Below are positions 28,539-37,997 of a stretch of 64,000 nt of DNA, piece after piece. Both the position numbers and the translations under genes were made by a program. The stretch spans positions 34,967 to 98,966 of the forward strand of contig JAMLHE010000012.1 of assembly GCA_023957315.1 (NCBI GenBank), given 5' to 3'. Below the pieces are notes generated by a model. The model saw only the letters and a program-made list of their open reading frames with translations, did not search any database and had not been told where the DNA came from. How positions within the stretch are numbered: position 1 is the first letter of the stretch; every line of letters starts with the position of its first letter. The stretch comes from Candidatus Kapaibacterium sp. Lineage in GTDB: Bacteria > Bacteroidota > Ignavibacteria > Kapaibacteriales > UBA2268.

Positions 28539-29446
28539 TGAAGCGTTTAAATATCATAATTGATTACCTCATATTGTTAATTGTGATGTGCTTAGGCTTT
28601 ATTTCAAGATTTTTGACTATTAAATCTCGGGGTAAATTCGGACAGTTCGTTGGTCGCTTTCTAATGATTTCGAGACGGCGAAAAAAAATCACTTTTGATA
28701 ATATAAAGACTGCCTTTCCGGAATATACTGAAGAGCGGATTCAGGAAATTCTTGTCGGTTCATATCATAATCTCGGAATTACTATGATGGAATTATTGGC
28801 TTTTCCCTATCTCAAGATTGAAGGGTTGAGGCAATATATGAAATATGAAAATGAAGATTTATTCAGGCAAATCCACTCTTGTGGAAAAGGGATGATATTA
28901 TTATCCGGTCATTACGGAAATTGGGAAATGTTGGCTTGCACTGCCGGTGCTTTCTCAAAAATCCCTATCACCATTGTTGTCAAACCACAGCGTAACAAAT
29001 TTATAGACCATTACCTGAATCAATATAGGACTATGTACGGAAATTCGGTAGTTCCAATGTCTAAAGCTGCAAAAAGCATGATAAAGGCTATCAAAAACAA
29101 CGAAGCTATTGCATTGCTTGTTGACCAGAGTGCTGATGCAAGTAAGGATATTTTTGTTGAATTTTTTGGAAGAAAAGCTGTTACTTACGAGGCACCGGCT
29201 TCGTTAGCTTTACGCTTAAATGTACCAATAATAATTGGATTTGCTGTAAGAACTTCTGATTTCACTTATAATGTAGAATTGATTGAATTGAAGCATGATG
29301 ATTTGAGTAATGACAGCATAGGCATTGCCGAGCTCACCAAACGCCATGTAGCTATATTGGAGAATATGATTAGAAAGCATCCGCATCTGTGGGCATGGCA
29401 ACACAATCGTTGGAAGCATAAAGTACCAAATTACGCAAATGAATAA
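28538..29446 (+). CDS. LpxL/HtrB-type lipid A acyltransferase
   Basis: This enzyme adds a secondary acyl chain to a lipid A precursor at the inner membrane. The 302-residue protein has an N-terminal membrane anchor, the catalytic H-x4-E motif (His125 to Glu130, 'HYGNWE'), and family blocks 'VVKPQRNKFID' and 'ALLVDQSADAS'. Its start overlaps the GWxTD gene and its stop overlaps the glycosyltransferase gene by 8 nt, so the three are one transcript. Acyl-chain choice cannot be predicted. Confidence 0.9.
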   Translation: MKRLNIIIDYLILLIVMCLGFISRFLTIKSRGKFGQFVGRFLMISRRRKKITFDNIKTAFPEYTEERIQEILVGSYHNLGITMMELLAFPYLKIEGLRQYMKYENEDLFRQIHSCGKGMILLSGHYGNWEMLACTAGAFSKIPITIVVKPQRNKFIDHYLNQYRTMYGNSVVPMSKAAKSMIKAIKNNEAIALLVDQSADASKDIFVEFFGRKAVTYEAPASLALRLNVPIIIGFAVRTSDFTYNVELIELKHDDLSNDSIGIAELTKRHVAILENMIRKHPHLWAWQHNRWKHKVPNYANE

Positions 29447-30491
29447 TCAGTTTCAAAATATTGCTGTATTGCAAACTGCTTTCCTTGGTGATGTTGCTCT
29501 TGCCATGCCATTGTGTAATGCTCTGAAGAGAATTTATCCTAATTCTCGGCTGACATTTATTACTACAAAAGCTGCAAGTCCAATTGCCGAAATTGTATCA
29601 AGTATTGATGAAGTCATCGAATTCGATAAACGAAATTCTCATAGTGGATTCAAAGGGACTCTCGCTTTTGGCAAATTTCTGAAAGTGTTCAAATTTGATT
29701 TATTCGTTTCCTTACATCGTTCCTTTCGTTCTTCATTGATTGCCAAACTTGCCAAAGCAGATTATTCGATTTCTTATGACACTGCTGTGCTATCATTTTT
29801 ATTTGACAAAAAATGCAAGTATCGGCTGCACGAACATGAAATCAGAAGGAATCTGAATTTTTTAGGATGCATAGGCAAAGGTGAGTTCATTGATGAAAAT
29901 GATAATCCCGCTGTCAATCTAAATTTCCCCGATTATGACACAAACTATGTCGAGCAATATCTAAATCAGATTGGCAAGAATTCTAATAAAATTGCATTAA
30001 TTGCCCCAAATTCTGTTTGGGAAACTAAAAAGTGGACAAAAACCGGCTATATCAATTTAGCTGAAATTTTGACAAGTAGGGGATTCAATGTACTGATTAT
30101 AGGCTCACATTCCGATAAGGCTTATTGCGATGAAATAGCTCAAAAAACCGGAGCTATAAATACTTGTGGCAATTTCACTATTCCTCAGACTATTTATCTG
30201 ATGAAAAAATCTCAATTTTTAGTTTGCAATGATAGCGCCCCTATTCACTTTGCAGGGATGGTTAATTGTCCGGTTGTTGCCATTTTCGGACCAACATCTC
30301 CGTTGTTCGGCTTTTATCCACGCTCTCAGCAAAGCACTGTCATCGAAAGGGCGGAGCTTAATTGCAAGCCATGTGAAATTCATGGAAACAAAAAATGTCC
30401 CATAGGGACATTTGATTGTATGAATCTTATCAAAGCTGAGGAAGTAGCCCACGCTACGATGAACATCACTTCGACTCAGACAACTCAATAA
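29439..30491 (+). CDS. Family 9 glycosyltransferase (heptosyltransferase-like)
   Basis: A 350-residue GT-B enzyme of the lipopolysaccharide heptosyltransferase family. It has N-terminal 'AVLQTAFLGDVALAMPLCNAL' and the C-terminal donor-site region 'CNDSAPIHFAGMVNCPVVAI' and 'FGPTSPLFGFYP'. A Cys-rich tail ('CKPCEIHG', 'KKCPIG', 'FDC') is typical of WaaF-like members. It would build the LPS core together with the adjacent LpxL-type enzyme. The 3' end overlaps the convergent EVE-domain gene by 26 nt. Heptose specificity is by family; the sugar is not proven. Confidence 0.88.
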   Translation: MNNQFQNIAVLQTAFLGDVALAMPLCNALKRIYPNSRLTFITTKAASPIAEIVSSIDEVIEFDKRNSHSGFKGTLAFGKFLKVFKFDLFVSLHRSFRSSLIAKLAKADYSISYDTAVLSFLFDKKCKYRLHEHEIRRNLNFLGCIGKGEFIDENDNPAVNLNFPDYDTNYVEQYLNQIGKNSNKIALIAPNSVWETKKWTKTGYINLAEILTSRGFNVLIIGSHSDKAYCDEIAQKTGAINTCGNFTIPQTIYLMKKSQFLVCNDSAPIHFAGMVNCPVVAIFGPTSPLFGFYPRSQQSTVIERAELNCKPCEIHGNKKCPIGTFDCMNLIKAEEVAHATMNITSTQTTQ

Positions 30492-30875
30492 TTCGCTCAT
30501 ATTGTGCCATACTTAACGGCATCACAGATAATCGAGTATGCCTTATAAGAGGGACTTCGGAAAGCGACTTATCAGCTTTAATAGCTGTCAAAGTTACGTA
30601 ATTTTTCAATTCTTTAACGAATGTTAGCTCAACTGCTACCCATCTGTCATCTTCAGCTGTCGTGTCCTTAAAGGCTTGTTTAGTAACTTTTGCAATTGCC
30701 CGAACGTCTTTATCTGTCTGGCTATGATAAATCAACACTAAGTCGCCGGTTTTCATCGAATTCAAATTAATCCGAGCTTGATGATTTGAATACCGTCCCA
30801 ATTCGTTTTCTTTCTCTCTTCAGGTCATCAACTGAATGAGGTTCCAGGGTCACTTTTAACTAACCAATAATTCAT
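30466..30875 (-). pseudogene. EVE-domain protein gene with frameshifted N-terminus
   Basis: The downstream part codes a clear EVE domain ('NHQARINLNSMKTGDLVLIY' onward); the family binds modified nucleotides. The annotatable ORF (from TTG 30801) lacks the family N-terminus. That N-terminus is found upstream in broken frames: ATG at 30875 reads 'MNYWLVKSDPGT', then '(Y)SVDDLKRERK' in another frame, then 'NWDGI', then 'NHQARINL'. One extra C near 30838 and single A losses near 30806 and 30788 restore one frame of about 137 residues. It is either a young pseudogene or consensus error. The 3' end overlaps the glycosyltransferase gene by 26 nt. Confidence 0.78.
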
Positions 30876-30887
30876 AACTTATTCCAA

Positions 30888-31412
30888 TTAATAATTTTTC
30901 AAAGCATCTTCTATGAATAATTCGACAGGGAAATTTGGGTTAAGTTCATATTCAATGGAAGTTTTTGTAAGCATTGTATCAGTTATCGAATAAATCGGCT
31001 GTCCATTTTTCAATATTATGAACGCCGGTAATTCATTCAATGTAAATAAATCTGAATAGTGATAGGCGTCTCTATTGGAACGCATGGAATAATACTCGAT
31101 ATTTGCATCTGGAATACCCGATAAATCAGCGCCTTTCACAAATGCAGGAAATAATTTGTGAGTTCCGGGACATGAACAAGCAGGTTTCAAAAACACAAGA
31201 AATTTGTGAATTTGTGGGTCGAAATTATTTTTGATTTCGTCCAACATTTGTTGATTTGGCTCATACGCATTGTATTCAATATCAAACCAACTATAACCCG
31301 GTGTGCGCACTAAATTATCTAATTGCATTAGTTGGGCAGTATGCTGAGTAGATGAATCCTCGCACGACATTATAAATGCAACAGAAAGCAAAATCAATAT
31401 ATATCTTTTCAT
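30888..31412 (-). CDS. Thioredoxin-fold-like lipoprotein
   Basis: A protein of about 174 residues with a lipoprotein signal ending in a lipobox ('LLSVAFIMSC'); the ATG at 31412 is preferred to 31439 because it gives a compact signal. The core has a Cys pair in 'FLKPACSCPGTHKLFP' and a later 'LPAFIILKNG' that looks like the cis-proline loop of a thioredoxin fold. The Cys spacing (CSC) is not the classical CxxC. It is probably membrane-anchored in the periplasm. Redox activity is inferred from the fold-like pattern only. Confidence 0.6.
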   Translation of the reverse strand: MKRYILILLSVAFIMSCEDSSTQHTAQLMQLDNLVRTPGYSWFDIEYNAYEPNQQMLDEIKNNFDPQIHKFLVFLKPACSCPGTHKLFPAFVKGADLSGIPDANIEYYSMRSNRDAYHYSDLFTLNELPAFIILKNGQPIYSITDTMLTKTSIEYELNPNFPVELFIEDALKNY

Positions 31413-31484
31413 AATTCTATCCGAAATTTTAATTAACAATTATCAAATTTACTAACGAGCCAAAACAAAATTCAATCTAAAATT

Positions 31485-32204
31485 TTAAACAAAAATTGTA
31501 CTTAAATCTGTTCCGGGTTCAATTTCATACGGTTTTTTGCCAAATTTGAAAATACGAGCTTGTTTAGAACCGAGAAGTATATGTTTATCGCCATTCACAT
31601 GAATGATACTTCCTTCTCTCAATCCAACAACGTATTTGTCATGATTCAATACCAAATATTCCTCAATTCGCTGCTCACGAGTTTCACCATGATGCCCTTC
31701 GGGATGAGCATCTAAATAATGAGGGTTTATTTGGTAGTCAACCAAATCTAATGCTGAGAAACTTCGAGGCTCTACAATAGGCATATCATTTGTTGTTCTA
31801 ATTGTCGGGCACGCCAAATTAGCCCCCGCACTCCAACCGATATATTGGAAACCATTTTCTACTTTGTTACGAATCAAATCCAACAATTCATATTCGTAAA
31901 CAGTTCTCAATAATTGAAAAGTATTCCCGCCACCTACCGCTATTGCATCTGAATTTTCGATAATATCTCTTGGATTGCCATTATGAATTGAATTGATTGA
32001 ATAGCCTAATGAACTGAATACATTTGCAACTTTAGCTTCGTAATCGTCATGACTGAATGTCACTCCCGCATAGGGTATAAAAGCGATTGCTTTGTGGTCT
32101 TCTCCAAAAAAATCTTTGATAGATTCCAATGCATGTTCTAAATAGGTATAACCGTGAGTTGTTGAATTGCTAAGTAAAAGTAAGTTTTTCATGTTTTTTG
32201 CCAT
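31485..32204 (-). CDS. pepE: Dipeptidase E (peptidase family S51)
   Basis: A cytosolic serine peptidase that cleaves Asp-X dipeptides. The 239-residue protein has 'AVGGGNTFQLL' and the nucleophile Ser125 in 'GWSAGAN'. The His-rich segment 'INPHYLDAHPEGHHGETR' near residue 170 is typical of PepE. The start is uncertain: a Met five codons in (32192) matches the usual family N-terminus better. It is convergent with nothing and stands between the lipoprotein and the nuo genes. Confidence 0.9.
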   Translation of the reverse strand: MAKNMKNLLLLSNSTTHGYTYLEHALESIKDFFGEDHKAIAFIPYAGVTFSHDDYEAKVANVFSSLGYSINSIHNGNPRDIIENSDAIAVGGGNTFQLLRTVYEYELLDLIRNKVENGFQYIGWSAGANLACPTIRTTNDMPIVEPRSFSALDLVDYQINPHYLDAHPEGHHGETREQRIEEYLVLNHDKYVVGLREGSIIHVNGDKHILLGSKQARIFKFGKKPYEIEPGTDLSTIFV

Positions 32205-32279
32205 ATATTGTTATTTCATCTTACAAATATCTGATTTTTTTCTCATTTTTTCAAGAATAATCCAATAAAATATTAAATC

Positions 32280-32308
32280 AAAAAAAAAGAGGCTGTTTCG
32301 AGCCTCTT
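32280..32308 (-). terminator. Terminator of the nuoLMN operon (minus strand)
   Basis: An 8-bp stem (AAGAGGCT/AGCCTCTT) with a 6-nt loop. On the minus strand it is followed by a run of at least eight T. Confidence 0.85.
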
Positions 32309-32331
32309 GAGTATAAAAAATTTTCGCGTTT

Positions 32332-33828
32332 TTAGAAAAGCCCTTTGACAAGGTCAATCAGATAAGTAGGGAAGATGCCTAATAATATGACGAATATTGT
32401 CGAAATTACTAAAGTTAAAGTTGCTTTGCTGAATCCGAATTTTTCAGTCATTGGTGTTTCGCTATCTTTGAAATACATAAAGACAATCAAGCCGATGTAG
32501 AAATAAATTGAAATAATAGTCGAAATTACAGCCACAATCGTTAGCCATGTAAAACCTGATTCGATAGCTGCAATAAATAACATGTATTTCCCGGGAAATC
32601 CTCCAAATGGCGGTATTCCTGCTAATGAAAACATGAAGATACCCATCATTGCGGCAAGCATCGGGTTAGTCTTGGATAAGCCTGTGTAATCTTTCAAATC
32701 CATCCGACCATCATTTTTTTCTATTATACCGACTACAACAAAAGCTCCAATTTGCATAAACATGTAAGCCATCGAATAAAAAACTATACCACTCCAACCA
32801 TTTATCGAATTGGATACTATACCCATCAATAAATAGCCCGCATGAGCTACTGAGGAGTATGCCAACATACGTTTAACATTCTTCTGCACTACAGCACTAA
32901 TATTGCCTACAAGCATAGTTAAAGCGGAAATAATTGCTATTAACCATCTTGCATCGGATGTGAAGTCAGTCATTTCGATAATTTTATCAGATATAAGTGC
33001 AGGGTCGAAGTTCATAGGCAACATCGCTTTCGTAACCAGAATTAAAGCTGCCAAGGCGGCTGCTTTTCCGGCTGTACTCATGAAAGCCGTAGCCATAGTT
33101 GGTGCTCCTTGATATACATCAGGTGCCCATTGATGAAATGGAAATGCTGCAACTTTAAAAGATAGCCCAACAATAAGTAGAGCAAAGCCGATTTTCAAGT
33201 ATAAGAAATCTACATTTCCGGTCAACATCTTGGCGCCGATAGCTTCAAAATCCAACAATCCTCCGGTCGCACCATAAATCAGTGCCATTCCGTAAATTAA
33301 AAATCCGGTAGCGAAAGCCCCGAGCAAGAAGTATTTCAAAGCAGCTTCGACTGAAGTAAAACGTTCGCGGAAAAATCCAGCCATGATGTAAAATGTTATG
33401 GACATTATCTCTATGCCGACAAATAATATCAACATATTGTTTGCATGAGCAATCGTGGACATACCGCAAACCGCAAATAAAATCAAGGAATAGAATTCCT
33501 TTCGCTCAACGTTTTGCGCCCTCATATAAGATTCCGAGGCGAATAAAGTCAATATCCCGGCTATTACAAATAATATATCAAAAACTGCCGAAACTCCTCC
33601 GTAGGCTATCATTCCGTTCGAGAATGCACCTTCGGGAAGCGGCTGTCCGTTCATATTGATGGTATAAGCTGACATAATGCCGACTGCTATCAGCGATACT
33701 AATGCGAAGTAAAAGGTTAAGGATTTGTTCTTTCCGGAAAAAGCATCAACCAAAATTATTATAATCGCCAAAGCGGCGGATAAATACACCGGCGAACCCA
33801 TTAATAAATCATTCCACATCTTAGTCAA
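32332..33828 (-). CDS. nuoN: NADH-quinone oxidoreductase subunit N
   Basis: A 498-residue antiporter-like membrane subunit of complex I that takes part in proton pumping. About 14 hydrophobic helices are present. Family sequence includes 'ALKYFLLGAFATGFLIYG', 'FKVAAFPFHQWAPDVYQGAP' and 'KRMLAYSSVAHAGYLLMG', with a buried Lys and Glu in the usual helices. It is last in the nuoL-nuoM-nuoN set, 39 nt after nuoM, and is followed by a clear terminator. Length is normal. Confidence 0.95.
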   Translation of the reverse strand: MTKMWNDLLMGSPVYLSAALAIIIILVDAFSGKNKSLTFYFALVSLIAVGIMSAYTINMNGQPLPEGAFSNGMIAYGGVSAVFDILFVIAGILTLFASESYMRAQNVERKEFYSLILFAVCGMSTIAHANNMLILFVGIEIMSITFYIMAGFFRERFTSVEAALKYFLLGAFATGFLIYGMALIYGATGGLLDFEAIGAKMLTGNVDFLYLKIGFALLIVGLSFKVAAFPFHQWAPDVYQGAPTMATAFMSTAGKAAALAALILVTKAMLPMNFDPALISDKIIEMTDFTSDARWLIAIISALTMLVGNISAVVQKNVKRMLAYSSVAHAGYLLMGIVSNSINGWSGIVFYSMAYMFMQIGAFVVVGIIEKNDGRMDLKDYTGLSKTNPMLAAMMGIFMFSLAGIPPFGGFPGKYMLFIAAIESGFTWLTIVAVISTIISIYFYIGLIVFMYFKDSETPMTEKFGFSKATLTLVISTIFVILLGIFPTYLIDLVKGLF

Positions 33829-33867
33829 ACCTGCTTGTTTGTTTACAATATTGTAATTGCATCCCTG

Positions 33868-35442
33868 TTATTCCGTTTCCTGCTTTTCAGCGGGGTTTTC
33901 ATAACCGGGTAATTCATAAGTACTTTTACCAAATTTCAATAATTCTATTTTGTTTACTAATAATCTTGTCGAATTTTCTGAAATTTTCAGAAACGTTGAA
34001 GGATAAACACCAATCCAAACGATGAATATTACAATCGGGACCATCATAGTCCATTCGCGTTTGTTCATATCTTTCAAATTGTAGTTCTTGGGATTGTCAT
34101 TTGTGCCGAACATAACTCTTTGGAACATCCACAACAAATAAACTGCTGCAAATATCACCCCTGTTGTACCAATGATTGTGTACCAATAGGAATTTAGAAT
34201 CGGAGATTTGAATGCACCGATAAGAGTCAGATATTCACCCACAAACCCGTTCAAGCCGGGCAATCCCACCGATGCTAACATTGCAATTGCGAAAAACACA
34301 GTAAAGTTAGGCATTACACGCGCTATTCCACCATATTCGGAAATCTCCCTTGTGTGGCGACGCTCGTAGAGTACGCCAACGCAAAGGAATAACATACCTG
34401 TCGAGAGACCGTGATTTACCATTTGAATTACTGCACCTTGAATGCCCTCGACTGTCATCGAAAATATCCCAAGCACAACAAATCCCAAGTGAGAAACCGA
34501 TGAATATGCCACAAGTCGTTTGACATCTGTTTGGACCATAGCTACTAATGCACCATAAATAATGCCTATGACAGCAAATACGGAAATAATAGAAGCAAAA
34601 CTCATGGATGCTTGAGGGAACATTTCAAGATTGAATCTAATCAAACCGTAAGTACCCATTTTCAGTAGCACGCCTGCTAATATTACTGAACCAGGTGTAG
34701 GTGCTTCGGTATGAGCATCAGGAAGCCATGTATGCAAGGGGAATATTGGAACTTTTATCAAAAATGATAACGCAAATCCCCAAAAGAGCCATTTTTGTAC
34801 ATCATATGGTATTGCACTTCCTAAATCTTTAATAATCAGGAAATTGCTTGTGAAACCACTTTCCATTTGCAATATTTCCGAACCTACATAATAGCCCAAA
34901 TAAACTACCGCCACAAGCATGAATAAAGAACCCACAACTGTGAACAAGAAGAATTTGATAGCTGCATACAGTTTGTCTTTTCCACCCCAAATACCAATGA
35001 TAAAATACATCGGAATGAGTATGATTTCCCAGAAAATGTAGAATAAGAATAAGTCAAGTGCTACGAAAACACCTGTCATGGCGAACTGCAATAACAGTAT
35101 CATGACATAATATTCTTTGTGTCTTTTTTCAATCGAGCCAAATGATGAGAGAATCGCGATGGGTGTGATGAAAGTTGTCAGCATGACCAAAAGCATGGAC
35201 ATACCGTCAACACCCACTCTGAATCCGGCGTCAAATGCCTGTATCCAAACCATTTCAACTACAAATTGAAATCCCGGATTTGCCGAATCGAATGAAAAGA
35301 AGAGGAACAGTGAAATTAGGAAAGTGAATAGTGAAATTCCCAACGCAGTATATTTGATGGCTTGTATATTGTCCTTTTTGAAGAACAATAGAAGCAAGGA
35401 ACCTGCTAATGGTATAAAAAGTGTCAATAATAGTGTTGCCAT
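33868..35442 (-). CDS. nuoM: NADH-quinone oxidoreductase subunit M
   Basis: A 524-residue membrane antiporter-like subunit of complex I. It contains 'FYIFWEIILIPMYFIIGIWG' (the conserved Glu helix), 'KVPIFPLHTWLPDAHTEAPT' and 'KRLVAYSSVSHLGFVVLG', the standard NuoM motifs. It lies 33 nt after nuoL and 39 nt before nuoN. The C-terminal ~25 residues are charged and probably cytosolic. No missing key residue was noticed. Confidence 0.95.
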   Translation of the reverse strand: MATLLLTLFIPLAGSLLLLFFKKDNIQAIKYTALGISLFTFLISLFLFFSFDSANPGFQFVVEMVWIQAFDAGFRVGVDGMSMLLVMLTTFITPIAILSSFGSIEKRHKEYYVMILLLQFAMTGVFVALDLFLFYIFWEIILIPMYFIIGIWGGKDKLYAAIKFFLFTVVGSLFMLVAVVYLGYYVGSEILQMESGFTSNFLIIKDLGSAIPYDVQKWLFWGFALSFLIKVPIFPLHTWLPDAHTEAPTPGSVILAGVLLKMGTYGLIRFNLEMFPQASMSFASIISVFAVIGIIYGALVAMVQTDVKRLVAYSSVSHLGFVVLGIFSMTVEGIQGAVIQMVNHGLSTGMLFLCVGVLYERRHTREISEYGGIARVMPNFTVFFAIAMLASVGLPGLNGFVGEYLTLIGAFKSPILNSYWYTIIGTTGVIFAAVYLLWMFQRVMFGTNDNPKNYNLKDMNKREWTMMVPIVIFIVWIGVYPSTFLKISENSTRLLVNKIELLKFGKSTYELPGYENPAEKQETE

Positions 35443-35475
35443 ACTTGATTATCTGCTTATAATACAAAACGTTGA

Positions 35476-37443
35476 TTAATTAAACATGAGCCACGAGATA
35501 ATCGAGATAATCCCGACCATCATCAAAATAGCGTAATTCTGAGCTATGCCTGATTGCATTAGTCTTATTCTTTCGCCAAATTGTTCTACGAATTTAGCAC
35601 TTCCGTTAATCAGACCATCTATGATTTTAATATCGGTAAATCTCCAAAAGAAACTCTTGGACATTGAGTATATAGGGTCAATTATAGTTGCATAATAAAA
35701 TTCATCTAATTTATATTTATTGAAAAGCAATCTGTGTATGCCTTTCATGCTAACAGCAATACTTCTCGGGGCGCTCCATTGCGGGTCTGAATACCATTTA
35801 CGAGCCACGTACCACATGAAGAGACCAATTGAAGTGGCAATCGCCATCAGAATGTACATCATAGGTTCGATACCGTGAGCATGTTTGCCCATTATCATAT
35901 TTGCATCCGCAAAGATTGGCTTTAACCAGCTTTTGAGCAATGGGTCTGCATGAGACCATGGTGCTAATGCCGGAGGCAAATTCAAAAATCCGCCGAATGC
36001 CGAAAGTATCGCCAATGCTATCAATGCAAATGTCATCGTCTTTGGTGATTCGTGTGGATGAATGTGTTTGTGGTCAAATCTTTCATTTCCGGTGAACGTC
36101 AGATAATACAATCTGAACATGTAGAACGCTGTGAATAATGCTGCAATTGCTAAAATAGCCCAAAGCCACCATCCACCAAGATGTGATGACCAAGCATACC
36201 ACAAAATTTCGTCTTTGGACATAAATCCGCTAAAGAATGGAATCCCTGCTATCGCCAATGTACCGATGAAGAATGTTTTGCTCGTTATTGGCATATATTT
36301 TTTCAATCCGCCCATTACCTTGATATTTTGCTCGTTGTGCATCCCGTGTATAACACTACCTGCAGCCAAGAACAATAAGCCTTTGAAAAAGGCATGAGTC
36401 ATAACGTGAAATATACCGATGTAGAATGCTCCAACACCGAGTGCAACAAACATAAATCCTAATTGGGAGACGGTGGAATATGCCAAAACTTTCTTAATGT
36501 CATTTTGGACAAGACCTATCGAAGCAGCCGTCAATGCAGTGATTGCACCAACTACAGCAACTACCATCATTGTACTTTCGGAAAGCGAAAACAGAACGGA
36601 GTTTCGCGCTACTAAGAATATACCTGCTGTGACCATCGTTGCGGCATGGATAAGTGCTGAGACCGGTGTTGGACCAGCCATCGCATCAGGGAGCCAAACC
36701 GATAGTGGCAATTGTGCCGATTTACCTGTGCAACCCAAAAACAACATCAGAGTGATAATCGTTACGATTGCCGAATTCATATAGAAATCGTAATTTGCAG
36801 CCGCAGTCTCGCTTACTGAAACATAATCCAAACTGTTGAATGTAACGAAAATCAAAAACATTGCGATTAGGAAACCAAAGTCACCAATTCTATTTACTAC
36901 GAATGCCTTCATTCCGGCATCGCCATTCCAAGTGATTCTGACACCTTCAAACTTTTTGTCGTACCAAAAGCCGATTAAAAGGTATGATGCCAAGCCAACG
37001 CCTTCCCAACCAAGGAATGTAAGCAAATAATTGCTTGCCAAAACAAGGTTGAGCATCATGAAAATAAACAAATTCAAATAAGAGAAAAATCTGTAGAAAC
37101 TTCTGTCCCCGTGCATGTATCCTATCGAATAAACATGTATCAAGAAGCCAATTCCGGTGATGATTAAAGCAAACGTCACGGAAAGTTGGTCTAATTGGTA
37201 AGACACGCTTATATCCAAAGAACCCGTAGCTATCCATGTGAAAACATGAACAATCTCGGGAGTTTGGCTACCGGTGCTCAATAAGTGATAGAACAACATT
37301 ATTGATAGGATGAACGGGATGCCAACCATTAACGAGGCAAATCCACCTATTAACTTCTCATTTTTGATTTTTTTTCCAAAAATGCCTATTAATACGAACC
37401 CTATTAGTGGAAACAGAGGTAAAAACTTTATCAATTCTTGCAT
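35476..37443 (-). CDS. nuoL: NADH-quinone oxidoreductase subunit L
   Basis: A 655-residue membrane subunit of complex I, the most distal proton channel with the long lateral helix. It contains 'LLTFLGWEGVGLASYLLIGF', 'KSAQLPLSVWLPDAMAGPTP', 'IHAATMVTAGIFLVAR' and 'KKVLAYSTVSQLGFMFVALG'. It is the first gene of the nuoLMN set; no nuoK or other nuo gene precedes it, and the next gene upstream is the divergent clpS. A -7-like TATTTTTG lies on the minus strand at 37508-37501, with a poor -33 match. Confidence 0.95.
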   Translation of the reverse strand: MQELIKFLPLFPLIGFVLIGIFGKKIKNEKLIGGFASLMVGIPFILSIMLFYHLLSTGSQTPEIVHVFTWIATGSLDISVSYQLDQLSVTFALIITGIGFLIHVYSIGYMHGDRSFYRFFSYLNLFIFMMLNLVLASNYLLTFLGWEGVGLASYLLIGFWYDKKFEGVRITWNGDAGMKAFVVNRIGDFGFLIAMFLIFVTFNSLDYVSVSETAAANYDFYMNSAIVTIITLMLFLGCTGKSAQLPLSVWLPDAMAGPTPVSALIHAATMVTAGIFLVARNSVLFSLSESTMMVVAVVGAITALTAASIGLVQNDIKKVLAYSTVSQLGFMFVALGVGAFYIGIFHVMTHAFFKGLLFLAAGSVIHGMHNEQNIKVMGGLKKYMPITSKTFFIGTLAIAGIPFFSGFMSKDEILWYAWSSHLGGWWLWAILAIAALFTAFYMFRLYYLTFTGNERFDHKHIHPHESPKTMTFALIALAILSAFGGFLNLPPALAPWSHADPLLKSWLKPIFADANMIMGKHAHGIEPMMYILMAIATSIGLFMWYVARKWYSDPQWSAPRSIAVSMKGIHRLLFNKYKLDEFYYATIIDPIYSMSKSFFWRFTDIKIIDGLINGSAKFVEQFGERIRLMQSGIAQNYAILMMVGIISIISWLMFN

Positions 37444-37526
37444 AATCCAGCTACCTTACTGACATTATATGATATTCAATATTTCTTAAAATTCAATCGT
37501 CAAAAATAACATTATTTTTTTTAAAG

Positions 37527-37555
37527 AGTGACAAAAAGTTTACTTTCGTGTCACT
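37527..37555. promoter_or_regulatory. Inverted repeat in the nuoL/clpS divergent region
   Basis: AGTGACA and TGTCACT (perfect 7-bp arms, 15-nt loop) lie between the divergent genes, near a -7-like element for nuoL. It may be an operator or an RNA hairpin; nothing in the sequence decides. Confidence 0.3.
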
Positions 37556-37674
37556 TTTGCAAAATTATATTCCAAACCAGGAATAACATTCACTTACCAA
37601 AATACGAAAGATTAACGTGTTTAACAACGAAAAATGTGAATTTTTTAAAATGTTTCTTATTTTTGTAATCAACT

Positions 37675-37995
37675 ATGGAAATTAAATACAAAACATATAG
37701 ATTCATTTCGGCTTCAAATATGCCTTCGGAGGTAGAAGAAGTCGTTGATGATGTGAATACGGATATTGAGCAACCCGCGAAAGTAATATTGTTCAATGAT
37801 GAGTGGCACACTTTTGACGAAGTTATCAACCAGATTTTGAAAGCGGTGAAATGTACGCGTGACAAAGCCGAATTGCTTACACTCGAAGTCCACAATACCG
37901 GAAAGGCTTGTGTTTTTGAAGGAGAAATGTCTGATTGTCTTTCGGTAAGTTCAATTCTTGAAGAGATTGCTTTGCATACTCAAATCGAGTTTTGA
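37675..37995 (+). CDS. clpS: ATP-dependent Clp protease adaptor ClpS
   Basis: An adaptor that delivers N-degron substrates to ClpA/ClpC-ClpP. The 106-residue protein has an acidic N-terminal extension (about 1-33), then the ClpS core 'AKVILFNDEWHTFDEVINQI', 'KAELLTLEVHNTGKACVFEG' and 'SSILEEIALHTQIEF'. This form is typical of Bacteroidota-type ClpS. A -7-like TATTTTTG lies at 37658-37665, only 9 nt before the ATG, so the mRNA could be nearly leaderless. The -33 match is weak. It is convergent with the next, minus-strand operon. Confidence 0.85.
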   Translation: MEIKYKTYRFISASNMPSEVEEVVDDVNTDIEQPAKVILFNDEWHTFDEVINQILKAVKCTRDKAELLTLEVHNTGKACVFEGEMSDCLSVSSILEEIALHTQIEF

Positions 37996-37997
37996 TT

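Noticed and set aside
36131..37237. Several overlapping ORFs of 60-100 codons opposite nuoL
   Set aside because: They are antisense or other-frame shadows of a well-supported gene, with no recognisable domain.
37658..37665. Full promoter for clpS
   Set aside because: Only the -7 element matches; no acceptable -33 TTG at 19 nt, so it is mentioned with the gene but not listed separately.
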